A stretch of DNA of 15,018 bases from Kriegella sp965368185 (GCA_965368185.1 CBDULZ010000114.1:1-15018); one strand, 5' to 3'; positions 7,085 to 14,912 are shown, counted from the first letter of the stretch. The notes: generated from the sequence alone by a model not told the origin. Translations and numbers: made by a program.

Positions 7085-7099
7085 GGGGTGCCCGACCCC
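7085..7099 (-). promoter_or_regulatory. Small GC-rich hairpin in the rpsP leader
   Basis: On the plus strand GGGGT (7085-7089) pairs with ACCCC (7095-7099) around a five-base loop, ending 15 bases before the rpsP ATG in the mRNA. It is the only GC-rich element in an AT-rich leader. It could modulate translation or mRNA stability; I cannot link it to any known ribosomal-protein leader family. Confidence 0.35.
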
Positions 7100-7132
7100 T
7101 GTTATTAATTCTTTTGTCCTTTTTAAGGACGG

Positions 7133-7162
7133 CAAAGATACTCCATTTCTTGAAATGGACAA
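7133..7162 (-). promoter_or_regulatory. rpsP-rimM promoter with an 18-bp palindrome in the spacer
   Basis: On the minus strand TTG (7162-7160) is followed after 19 bases by TATCTTTG (7140-7133), an ideal Bacteroidota promoter. The spacer is almost wholly occupied by a perfect dyad, TCCATTTC (7142-7149), TT, GAAATGGA (7152-7159). Transcription would start near 7127, giving a leader of about 57 bases. The dyad lies upstream of the start point, so it acts, if at all, as DNA rather than RNA. Confidence 0.78.
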
Positions 7163-7204
7163 TAGGTTTGTTAGAATTGTTGAATAAAAGGCACTTAAGT
7201 GATA

Positions 7205-7226
7205 TTCTTGGGTGTCGAACCAAGAA
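7205..7226 (-). terminator. Hairpin downstream of the second sulfatase gene
   Basis: TTCTTGG (7205-7211) and CCAAGAA (7220-7226) are perfect complements around an eight-base loop, about 30 bases past the sulfatase stop in its transcription direction. No T-run follows immediately; a TTTT occurs about 16 bases further on, just after a 10-bp palindrome CACTTAAGTG (7192-7201). It is a plausible but weak terminator separating this gene from rpsP. Confidence 0.35.
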
Positions 7227-7255
7227 GTAAAGACGGTTTTGTGGGTATTCTTTTA

Positions 7256-8677
7256 CTACTCCCGTTCGGCCAGCATGTCTTTACCCTTTATTAATTTGGA
7301 TTTATGTTCCGTGACGAGTTCGTTGATTTTTGCGATAACTTCCGGGTGATCATCAGCAATATCGAATTGCTCGGAAGGGTCTTCGCTCAGGTTGTATAAA
7401 ATGGGAGGGTTGTGCATTTCCTTTTCTCCAAACTGCCCATATACCCCTTTGGTAATGAAATGGGCTTTATAGTCACCCAGCCGCACGGCGTACAATTCGT
7501 TTTCACGATAATAGAGTATGCTTTTGCGAGGACTAGTGCCGTGTTTAAGAAGGGTTGTGCTAAGGTCGATGCCATCGACTACACGATCATTAGGTATGGG
7601 TACTCCTGCCATAGTGCTAAAGGTGGTGAACAAATCCATGGTCGAGCCTAATTCGCTGATTACTCCCGGTTTTATTTTTCCGGGACCCCAAAAAATACCG
7701 GGCTCGCGCATGCCACCTTCCCACGTGCTTCCTTTGCCCGCCCGTAAGAGTCCGGCACTACCTCCATGCGTCTTGAACGGAAGCCAAGGGCCGTTATCGG
7801 AAGTAAAGACCACAATGGTGTTTTCTGCCAAACCCTCCTCTTTTAAGGCTGCGATGATTTTACCGACACCGTTATCGATTTCTTCCAATACATCACCGTA
7901 GAGTCCGCGTTTGCTCTTTCCTAAAAAATCGTTGGAAGCAAAAAGGGGTATATGAGGTAGATTATGGGCGAGATATACGAAGAAAGGTTGGTCTTTGTTC
8001 GCTTTTATAAAAGAAACAGCTTCCTCGGAATACCTTTTCGTAATTGTGTTTTGATTGGCAGGCCGCTCAATGACTTCTGTGTTTCTTAGGAGCGGCACAT
8101 TGTAATCTTCCTTTAGTATGGCCTTTTGGCCTTCTTTAGCCAATTCTTTATAGTTGCCTTTGCCTACGTGATCCATGTCATTGGAATACGGAATACCAAA
8201 ATAATAGTCAAAGCCATTGTTTGTGGGCAAAAATTGCTCTTTGTGTCCCAAGTGCCATTTTCCAATACAGGCGGTATTGTAACCCACCTTTTTCAATTGT
8301 TCGGCCAAGGTGATTTCATTTGCTGGTAATCCGTTTTTGCTATTGGGGAACAATACTCTTGATTTGGCACTGCTCATGCCGCTTCGAATAGGAAGTCTTC
8401 CTGTTAATAAAGCGGCTCTGCTGGGGGTGCAAACACTGGCACCAACGTAAAAATTGGTCCATTTTTGGCCTTCGTAGGCCATTCGGTCCAAATGAGGTGT
8501 TCGAATGGTAGGGTGGCCATAGACGCCAAGATCCCCATAGCCAAGGTCGTCAGCGAAAATAATCACGAAATTAGGAGTGCTTTGTGAACTCTTTTGACCA
8601 TAAGAGCTGAGGGAAGCTAGAAGTAAAAAAAGGCAAATAGGAAAGCAAATTCTAGGGAGGTATATTTTTTTTGTCAT
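7256..8677 (-). CDS. Secreted sulfatase, S1 formylglycine family (arylsulfatase A-like)
   Basis: The 473-residue protein carries a standard signal peptide (LLLASLSSYGQ, cleavage near residue 28) with no lipobox, so a periplasmic or secreted form is expected. Metal ligands Asp 43/Asp 44 sit in FADDLGYGD. Cys 83 in CTPSR is the formylglycine site. GKWHLG (139-144), His 238/His 242 in AHNLPH, SDNGP (293-297) and Lys 315 in GKGST complete the S1 active site. It resembles the sulfatase at 3257-4690 in several stretches (FGIPYSNDM, KSxRGLYGDV, SDNGPWL), so the two are probably paralogues of one arylsulfatase A/GALNS-like group, but they differ in export route and in CTPSR versus CSASR. It lies upstream of rpsP on the same strand and diverges from dnaE. 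I found no exact TAnnTTTG box in the 149-base divergent region on its side. Substrate unknown. Confidence 0.93.
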   Translation of the reverse strand: MTKKIYLPRICFPICLFLLLASLSSYGQKSSQSTPNFVIIFADDLGYGDLGVYGHPTIRTPHLDRMAYEGQKWTNFYVGASVCTPSRAALLTGRLPIRSGMSSAKSRVLFPNSKNGLPANEITLAEQLKKVGYNTACIGKWHLGHKEQFLPTNNGFDYYFGIPYSNDMDHVGKGNYKELAKEGQKAILKEDYNVPLLRNTEVIERPANQNTITKRYSEEAVSFIKANKDQPFFVYLAHNLPHIPLFASNDFLGKSKRGLYGDVLEEIDNGVGKIIAALKEEGLAENTIVVFTSDNGPWLPFKTHGGSAGLLRAGKGSTWEGGMREPGIFWGPGKIKPGVISELGSTMDLFTTFSTMAGVPIPNDRVVDGIDLSTTLLKHGTSPRKSILYYRENELYAVRLGDYKAHFITKGVYGQFGEKEMHNPPILYNLSEDPSEQFDIADDHPEVIAKINELVTEHKSKLIKGKDMLAERE

Positions 8678-8695
8678 TTTTAGTTTTTTTCGATG

Positions 8696-8718
8696 CTCAA
8701 TTTAGGTATTATATTGAG
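8696..8718. repeat. Imperfect dyad in the sulfatase-dnaE divergent region
   Basis: CTCAAT (8696-8701) and ATTGAG (8713-8718) are inverted arms separated by 11 bases, 19 bases upstream of the sulfatase ATG. Spacing and symmetry would suit a dimeric regulator, but six-base arms occur often by chance. Confidence 0.25.
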
Positions 8719-8763
8719 AATGGGAAAAAACATGATCCGTTAATAACTCCTAAAAACTACCTT

Positions 8764-8793
8764 TTAAAAGCGCCGACTATTTAAGTACTTTTA
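8764..8793 (+). promoter_or_regulatory. Degenerate promoter candidate for dnaE
   Basis: TACTTTTA (8786-8793) differs from TAnnTTTG only in its last base. TTA (8764-8766), one base off the TTG -33 element, lies 19 bases upstream. The result would be a leader of about 28 bases. It is weaker than the other promoters in the window and overlaps the palindrome CTTTTAAAAG (8761-8770). Confidence 0.3.
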
Positions 8794-8826
8794 TAGGCTA
8801 CAATTTTATTCGGAAAAACACCATAT

Positions 8827-11800
8827 ATGTACCTGATCTTTGATACCGAGACTACTGGTCTGCCCAAAAACTGGAATGCTCCTATTACCGATACCGATAA
8901 TTGGCCACGATGTATTCAAATAGCTTGGCAGCTGCATGATGAAATGGGAAGGTGTGTCGAACATCAAGATTATCTGGTGCGCCCAGATGGCTTCAATATA
9001 CCTTTTGATGCAGAACAGATTCATGGGATTTCTACCGAATTGGCCGAACAGCAAGGGGTTTCGTTATCAGAGGTTCTAGAGAAGTTTACTATTGCCATGT
9101 CGAAAACAAAGTTTATCGTTGGGCAGAATGTTGGCTTTGATGTGAACATCATGGGGGCCGAGTTTCATCGCTTGGGTGTCGAAAACCCGTTGCAGGGGCT
9201 TCCTGTTTTAGATACATGTACGGAGCATACGGCACAGTTGTGTCAAATTCCCGGGGGGCGAGGTGGCAAGTTCAAGCTTCCCACGTTGACCGAATTACAT
9301 GAATATTTATTCGGCGAACCTTTTGGGGAAGCGCATAATGCTACTGCAGATGTAGAAGCAACAACCCGTTGTTTCCTTGAATTGATTCGTAAGCAACAGT
9401 ATACGATTGAAGAATTGGATGTTCGGCCCGATTATTTCAAGAATTTCTCGGAAATCAATCCGCAAGAAATACAGCTTATTGGTCTAAAGCACATCAACCT
9501 CAAGAAAGCATCGAAAAAGATTGCTGATGCACTTTGGGAAAAGGATACGGGTGGCGCTTCACATGAGGAGATAAAGGAAAACTTGGCAACGCTCGAATCG
9601 GTAGGTTTCGCCCATTTACATAACCATACGCAATTTTCGATTCTTCAATCTACCATTGGTGTGGCCGACTTGATTGCTGCAACAGCAAAAGCTAAAATGC
9701 CTGCCGTAGCAATCACCGACCATGCGAATATGATGGGAGCCTTTCATTTTGTAAATGGCGTGATTAATCACAATAAAGGTGTTGTATCGCGAAACAAGGA
9801 TTGCCAAAAACGGTATGAGGCCACCCAAAACGGAACACTCCAAGAAGGTCAAGAGCCATTAAACGAGTTGCCAGAACCCGAATTGGAAATCACCCCTATC
9901 ATTGGTTGTGAGTTTCAGGTCTGTGAGGATCATTCCAACAAATCGCAAAAGGATAACGGTTACCAAATAGTGATGCTTGCCAAAAGTAAAAGGGGCTATT
10001 TGAACTTGGCGAAAATGTCATCCATTGCGTTCGTAGACGGTAAATATTACGTGCCACGTATCGATAAAAAAATAGTAGAACAATACAAAGAAGATATCAT
10101 CGTGCTTACGGGTAATTTATATGGAGAGGTGCCCAGTAAAGTGCTCAACGTTGGTGAAAATCAGGCTGAAGAAGCGCTTCTTTGGTGGAAAGAGACCTTT
10201 GGTGACGATTTATATATCGAGATCATGCGACACGGACAAGAAGATGAAGACCGTGTGAACCAAGTCTTGATTCAGTTTGCCGAAAAACATAATGTAAAAC
10301 TTGTCGCGACCAACAATACCTACTATGTCAATAAGGAAAATGCGCACGCACATGATATTCTTTTGTGTGTTAAGGATGGGGAAAAACAGTCCACACCAAT
10401 AGGTCGCGGTCGCGGATATCGCTATGGATTGCCGAATCAGGAATACTACTTTAAGTCTTCAGAGGAGATGAAGGAGTTATTTAAAGATATTCCGGAGGCC
10501 ATTACCAATATTCAGGAAATCGTCGACAAGGTAGAGACCTTTACCTTGGCACGGGATGTACTGTTGCCTGCATTTGATATCCCGGAAGAATTTCAGTTCG
10601 AGGAAGATAAGTTGGATGGTGGCAAACGCGGCGAGAACAAATACTTGCGTCACATCACCTATGAAGGCGCGAAAAAAAGATATGGGGATATTACGCCGGA
10701 AATCGATGAGCGATTGGATTTTGAGCTAAAGGTAATCGAGAATACGGGTTATCCTGGCTATTTCTTGATTGTTGAAGATTTTATTAGGGCAGCCCGAAAA
10801 ATGGATGTTTCGGTGGGTCCAGGCCGTGGGTCCGCAGCAGGTTCTGCAGTGGCCTATTGTTTATGGATTACCAATTTAGATCCGATTAAGTACGACTTGC
10901 TTTTTGAGCGTTTCTTGAATCCGGATCGCGTGAGTATGCCCGATATCGATATTGACTTTGATGATGAAGGTCGCGGTAGGGTAATGGACTATGTAATCGA
11001 TAAGTACGGTTCAAATCAGGTGGCGCAGATTATTACCTATGGTACGATGGCTGCCAAATCATCTATTCGTGATACGGCACGGGCTTTGGACCTACCTTTG
11101 GGTGATGCCGACCGTATGGCGAAGTTGATTCCGAATATGTCCAAGCTAAAAAAGATAATCGGGGTCGATGAAAAAATATTAAAAAGCAAGTTCAATGGCG
11201 ACGAGCTTGAAAAGATAAATGAACTTCTGAATATATCTGAAGGTGAAGGCCTAGAGTCTGAAACCCTCAACCAAGCCTATATTTTAGAAGGTTCTGTTCG
11301 TAACACGGGCATTCATGCCTGTGGCGTGATTATTACACCCGATGATATTACGAAATTCGTACCGGTGGCACTTGCAAAGGATTCCGACATGTATTGTACT
11401 CAATTCGATAATTCGGTGGTCGAAAGTGCAGGTTTGTTAAAGATGGATTTCTTGGGATTGAAAACACTGACCTTGATCAAGGATACCGTCAAAATAGTAA
11501 AAGCGAAGCATGGCGTTGAGCTGGATCCCGAGAGTTTTCCGCTCGACGACGAAAAAACTTACGAACTGTTTCAACGAGGTGAAACGGTCGGGGTGTTCCA
11601 ATATGAATCACCCGGTATGCAGAAACACATGCGGTCGTTGAAACCGACGGTTTTCGCGGATCTTATTGCCATGAACGCCCTGTACCGCCCGGGACCAATG
11701 GAATACATACCGAGTTTCGTCGCCCGTAAACACGGAACGGAAGAGATTGTCTATGACCTTGATGCCTGCGAAGAGTACTTGGCTGAAACCTATGGAATTA

Positions 11801-13263
11801 CGGTATATCAAGAACAGGTGATGTTGCTATCGCAAAAATTGGCCGACTTTACCAAAGGTGAAGCCGATGTTTTGCGTAAGGCCATGGGTAAAAAGCAGAA
11901 GCATGTGCTTGATAAAATGAAGCCCAAGTTTATCGAACAGGCTTCGGCAAAGGGGCATGCGGCAGATAAACTGGAGAAAATCTGGAAAGATTGGGAAGCA
12001 TTCGCGGCCTACGCCTTTAATAAATCGCACTCCACTTGTTACGCTTGGATCGCCTACCAAACCGCCTATTGTAAAGCACATTATCCGGCGGAATATATGG
12101 CCGCAGTTCTTTCGAACAACATGAACGACATTAAGCAAGTTACTTTCTTTATGGAAGAATGTAAGCGTATGGGCCTTGATGTTCTTGGGCCTGATGTCAA
12201 TGAATCGTATTACAAATTCGCGGTGAACGATGCCGGTGCCGTCCGTTTTGGAATGGGTGCGATCAAAGGTGTGGGTCGAGGTGCAGTTGAAACCATTGTG
12301 GAGAATAGAAAAAAAGATGGTCCGTTCAAGTCGGTTTTCGATATGGCAAAGCGGATTGATTTACGGGCATCCAATAAAAAAGCCTTTGAGAACTTGGCGG
12401 TAGCAGGTGGCTTTGATTCTTTCGGAACGGCACATCGCGCACAATATTTTCATGACGAGGGTGATGGAATTACATTTTTGGAAAAAGTCATTAAATATGG
12501 CGCAAAGTTTCAAGAAAATGAGAATTCGGCACAGGTAAGCCTTTTTGGTGATTCCAGTGAAGTACAAATTCCCGAACCTGAGGTTCCGCCCTGCGACGAA
12601 TGGGGTACGATGGAGAAATTACGTCGAGAGAAAGAGGTTGTAGGCATTTATATTTCCGGTCATCCTCTTGATGATTTTAAAACGGAAATCAAAGCGTTCT
12701 GCAATGCTTCCCTCGCCGTCCTGAACAACTTGGAAAATGTCGTAAATCGTGAACTTTCATTTGCAGGGGTTATTACCGATGTGCAACACCGCACCTCGAA
12801 AAATGGAAAAGGATGGGCTTTGTTTACCATGGAAGATTATTCGGATTCGTATGAGTTTCGCATCTTTGGAGAAGAATACCTGAAGTTTCGCCATTTTCTT
12901 ATGATCAATTCATTTGCCTATGTTAAAGTTTTTGTACGCGAAGGTTGGATGAACAGGGATACTGGGAAAAAAGGCGATCCCAGGTTGCAGTTCAATAGTT
13001 TTATGTTGTTGCAGGAAGTAATGGAAACCTATGCGAAAAAGTTGACGATAAAACTAAATATCGACGAGTTGGCGGAAAAGAATATTTACGCCTTGAAAGA
13101 CACATTGGTTTCTCATAAAGGCAATCATACCTTGAATTTCGTAATTTACGAGATGGAAGAGGAGATAAAGGTAAATTTGTCGAGCAGAAAGCAGAAAGTT
13201 CAGATTTCAAGTGAATTGCTGAATCAACTAAGTGAGAATGATGTACATTACAAGTTGAATTGA
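8827..13263 (+). CDS. dnaE: DNA polymerase III alpha subunit with N-terminal 3'-5' proofreading exonuclease
   Basis: The 1478-residue replicative polymerase is longer than E. coli DnaE (1160) because an epsilon-like exonuclease is fused at its front. Residues 1 to about 190 are DEDDh-type: Asp 6 and Glu 8 (FDTETTG), Asp 105 (VGQNVGFD), His 170 and Asp 175 (EAHNATAD). From about 260 comes the PHP domain (FAHLHNHTQFS, AITDHANMMGA, IIGCEFQV). The polymerase core has GPGRGSAAGS (664-673), catalytic Asp 706 and Asp 708 (PDIDIDF) and Asp 874 (KMDFLGLKTLT), plus YRPGPM, VYQEQVM and RKAMGKK. A beta-clamp-binding motif QVSLF is at 1236-1240. An OB fold follows (LSFAGVITDVQHRTSKNGKG). The exonuclease precedes PHP, unlike PolC where it is inserted within PHP. 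ATG 8827 is the start because the ExoI motif begins at residue 4. It diverges from the sulfatase and is followed by trxA. Confidence 0.97.
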   Translation: MYLIFDTETTGLPKNWNAPITDTDNWPRCIQIAWQLHDEMGRCVEHQDYLVRPDGFNIPFDAEQIHGISTELAEQQGVSLSEVLEKFTIAMSKTKFIVGQNVGFDVNIMGAEFHRLGVENPLQGLPVLDTCTEHTAQLCQIPGGRGGKFKLPTLTELHEYLFGEPFGEAHNATADVEATTRCFLELIRKQQYTIEELDVRPDYFKNFSEINPQEIQLIGLKHINLKKASKKIADALWEKDTGGASHEEIKENLATLESVGFAHLHNHTQFSILQSTIGVADLIAATAKAKMPAVAITDHANMMGAFHFVNGVINHNKGVVSRNKDCQKRYEATQNGTLQEGQEPLNELPEPELEITPIIGCEFQVCEDHSNKSQKDNGYQIVMLAKSKRGYLNLAKMSSIAFVDGKYYVPRIDKKIVEQYKEDIIVLTGNLYGEVPSKVLNVGENQAEEALLWWKETFGDDLYIEIMRHGQEDEDRVNQVLIQFAEKHNVKLVATNNTYYVNKENAHAHDILLCVKDGEKQSTPIGRGRGYRYGLPNQEYYFKSSEEMKELFKDIPEAITNIQEIVDKVETFTLARDVLLPAFDIPEEFQFEEDKLDGGKRGENKYLRHITYEGAKKRYGDITPEIDERLDFELKVIENTGYPGYFLIVEDFIRAARKMDVSVGPGRGSAAGSAVAYCLWITNLDPIKYDLLFERFLNPDRVSMPDIDIDFDDEGRGRVMDYVIDKYGSNQVAQIITYGTMAAKSSIRDTARALDLPLGDADRMAKLIPNMSKLKKIIGVDEKILKSKFNGDELEKINELLNISEGEGLESETLNQAYILEGSVRNTGIHACGVIITPDDITKFVPVALAKDSDMYCTQFDNSVVESAGLLKMDFLGLKTLTLIKDTVKIVKAKHGVELDPESFPLDDEKTYELFQRGETVGVFQYESPGMQKHMRSLKPTVFADLIAMNALYRPGPMEYIPSFVARKHGTEEIVYDLDACEEYLAETYGITVYQEQVMLLSQKLADFTKGEADVLRKAMGKKQKHVLDKMKPKFIEQASAKGHAADKLEKIWKDWEAFAAYAFNKSHSTCYAWIAYQTAYCKAHYPAEYMAAVLSNNMNDIKQVTFFMEECKRMGLDVLGPDVNESYYKFAVNDAGAVRFGMGAIKGVGRGAVETIVENRKKDGPFKSVFDMAKRIDLRASNKKAFENLAVAGGFDSFGTAHRAQYFHDEGDGITFLEKVIKYGAKFQENENSAQVSLFGDSSEVQIPEPEVPPCDEWGTMEKLRREKEVVGIYISGHPLDDFKTEIKAFCNASLAVLNNLENVVNRELSFAGVITDVQHRTSKNGKGWALFTMEDYSDSYEFRIFGEEYLKFRHFLMINSFAYVKVFVREGWMNRDTGKKGDPRLQFNSFMLLQEVMETYAKKLTIKLNIDELAEKNIYALKDTLVSHKGNHTLNFVIYEMEEEIKVNLSSRKQKVQISSELLNQLSENDVHYKLN

Positions 13264-13382
13264 ACCTTCCAAATTATCAAAGAAAAATAATTCTGGTGTT
13301 AGGGAAGGGCTTAATGGCCAACAGAAATCATGCCTGCGCTGATATATAAATTAAGGTGATAGTATCATAGACAAAACGAATT

Positions 13383-13413
13383 TTGCGTTCGTAAGGAAGT
13401 AGCAGTATATTTG
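13383..13413 (+). promoter_or_regulatory. Bacteroidota-type promoter for trxA
   Basis: TTG (13383-13385) is followed after 20 bases by TATATTTG (13406-13413), an exact match. A second overlapping match, TAAATTTG (13416-13423), lacks a well-placed TTG. Transcription would begin near 13420, with a leader of about 27 bases that is A-rich and has no Shine-Dalgarno. The rest of the dnaE-trxA gap shows no clear terminator for dnaE. Confidence 0.72.
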
Positions 13414-13446
13414 ACTAAATTTGCGTAATCAATAAAAGAAATTAAG

Positions 13447-13764
13447 ATGGCATTAGAAATAACAGATGCTACTTTTGATAAAGTAGTTTTACAAAGTGAT
13501 AAACCCGTTGTAGTTGATTTTTGGGCTGCTTGGTGCGGGCCTTGTAGAATGGTGGGTCCCATCATCGATGAGGTAAGCAGTGAATATGAAGGTAAGGCTG
13601 TAGTTGGCAAGGTTGATGTTGATGCAAATCAAGAATTTGCCGCCAAATACGGAGTTCGCAATATTCCTACGGTTTTAGTCTTTAAAGATGGTGAAATCGT
13701 AAATAGACAAGTTGGCGTATCTCCTAAAAAGGTATATACCGATGCTATCGATGCAGCCTTATAG
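13447..13764 (+). CDS. trxA: Thioredoxin
   Basis: A 105-residue classical thioredoxin, the cytoplasmic dithiol reductant for ribonucleotide reductase, peroxidases and other proteins. VVVDFWAAWCGPCRM carries the redox pair Cys 30 and Cys 33 with the Trp before them and buried Asp 24. RNIPT (71-75) supplies the cis-Pro 74 that faces the active site. There is no signal peptide or extra domain, and the length matches E. coli TrxA (about 108). The gene has its own promoter and a perfect terminator, so it is probably a single-gene transcript between dnaE and the DUF58 gene. Confidence 0.97.
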   Translation: MALEITDATFDKVVLQSDKPVVVDFWAAWCGPCRMVGPIIDEVSSEYEGKAVVGKVDVDANQEFAAKYGVRNIPTVLVFKDGEIVNRQVGVSPKKVYTDAIDAAL

Positions 13765-13816
13765 AAGAAAAGACTGTTTTCAATAAAAAGAATATGTAGA
13801 ATACTATAAATAGTGT

Positions 13817-13845
13817 AAAAAATCCCGCATTGCGCGGGATTTTTT
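13817..13845 (+). terminator. Strong intrinsic terminator after trxA
   Basis: AAAAAATCCCGC (13817-13828) and GCGGGATTTTTT (13834-13845) are perfect 12-base complements around a five-base loop, ATTGC. The stem has a GC core followed by six T, 52 bases after the trxA stop. The A-run on the other side would make it work in both directions. Confidence 0.95.
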
Positions 13846-13922
13846 AATTTGTAGCTTTTGAACGGTAGATGCAAATGATTGTACTTTGATACGATTTAGA
13901 GGTGGTATTTAAATTCTTTACT

Positions 13923-13948
13923 TTGCCCTCACAACTTTCCTATCTTTG
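13923..13948 (+). promoter_or_regulatory. Promoter abutting the DUF58 start codon (possible leaderless mRNA)
   Basis: TATCTTTG (13941-13948) is an exact -7 box and ends only five bases before the ATG at 13954. The nearest TTG (13923-13925) is 15 bases upstream, shorter than the 18-20 of the other promoters here. If used, transcription would begin at or within a base or two of the start codon. Confidence 0.5.
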
Positions 13949-13953
13949 TTCGT

Positions 13954-14883
13954 ATGAACCTCCAATCTGAATTAAATAAAGCTCCCCTTTTTCAAAATCT
14001 CGAACTTTTGGCAAACCAAGTGGTCGAAGGATTTATCAGCGGTATTCATAAAAGCCCGTTTCACGGATTCTCTGCGGAATTCGCCGAACATAAGATTTAC
14101 AATAATGGCGAAAGTACCAAGCATATCGACTGGAAGCTCTATGCCAAGACCGACAAGCTCTATACCAAAAGATATGAGGAGGAAACGAATTTAAGGTGTC
14201 ATATGATTTTGGATAATTCAGCTTCGATGTATTATCCACAGATAAAGAATTTAGCTATCGACAACCTAAATAAGATCGGTTTTAGTGTATTGGCCATTGC
14301 CGCATTGATGAATGTGCTCAAGAGGCAGCGCGATGCAGTCGGGCTTAGCGTTTATTCCGATGGCTACCATCATTATTCGCCTGAAAAGGGAAGCGAACGA
14401 CACCGACAGATGGTGTTGGCAAAATTAAGCGAGCTAAGTTTGGACACGAATCCCGCAAAGCAAACGGAAACCTACACCTATCTGCACCAAATAGCGGAGA
14501 AAATAAAACGGCGCAGTCTTATTTTTCTGTTTACCGATATGTTTCAGGCCAATATTGAAGACGGAAAACTGTTTGATGCACTTCGTCATTTGAAATATAA
14601 CAAGCACGAAGTTGTGCTCTTTCATGTACTCGATAAAGATACCGAGCTACATTTTAATTTCGACCATGCCCCCAAGCGCTTTTTTGACGTTGAAACAGGC
14701 GAGCATATCGATCTATATTCCGATGCGGTCAAAGATGCATACGAAAAGAGCATTGAGAATCAAATCGAGACTTTAAAATTAAAATGCGCCAAGTATAAGA
14801 TCAAATATGTCGATATTGATGTCAAAGCCCATTTTCATAGGGTGTTGAACACCTTTATGGTAGAGCGCCAGAAATTTGTTTGA
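13954..14883 (+). CDS. DUF58 domain protein (von Willebrand A-like)
   Basis: The 309-residue protein is full length for DUF58. The hallmark segment runs from KIYNNGESTKHIDWKLYAKT (47-66) to KLYTKRYEEE. It is followed by a von Willebrand A-like fold with a MIDAS-type DxSxS at Asp 87, Ser 89 and Ser 91 (LDNSASMYY), and a second acidic strand end at Asp 195 (FLFTDMF). No signal peptide or transmembrane segment is seen, so it is cytoplasmic. In Bacteroidota, DUF58 proteins usually accompany a MoxR AAA+ ATPase and Bat (aerotolerance) vWA proteins, and are thought to help assemble or activate envelope or metal-cofactor complexes. No MoxR or Bat gene is in this window; the neighbours are trxA and tRNA-Asp. 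The molecular role is not established. Confidence 0.9.
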   Translation: MNLQSELNKAPLFQNLELLANQVVEGFISGIHKSPFHGFSAEFAEHKIYNNGESTKHIDWKLYAKTDKLYTKRYEEETNLRCHMILDNSASMYYPQIKNLAIDNLNKIGFSVLAIAALMNVLKRQRDAVGLSVYSDGYHHYSPEKGSERHRQMVLAKLSELSLDTNPAKQTETYTYLHQIAEKIKRRSLIFLFTDMFQANIEDGKLFDALRHLKYNKHEVVLFHVLDKDTELHFNFDHAPKRFFDVETGEHIDLYSDAVKDAYEKSIENQIETLKLKCAKYKIKYVDIDVKAHFHRVLNTFMVERQKFV

Positions 14884-14912
14884 TGTGAATGTGAAATTTT
14901 AAAAAAAAATGT

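Noticed and set aside
3257..8677. A polysaccharide utilisation locus
   Set aside because: Two sulfatases and an isomerase are present, but there is no SusC/SusD pair, glycoside hydrolase, lyase or sensor regulator, so the label is not supported within this window.
13265..13308. CCTTCC...GGAAGG as a dnaE terminator
   Set aside because: Arms are six bases with a loop of over 30 bases and no T-run follows; it does not look like an intrinsic terminator.
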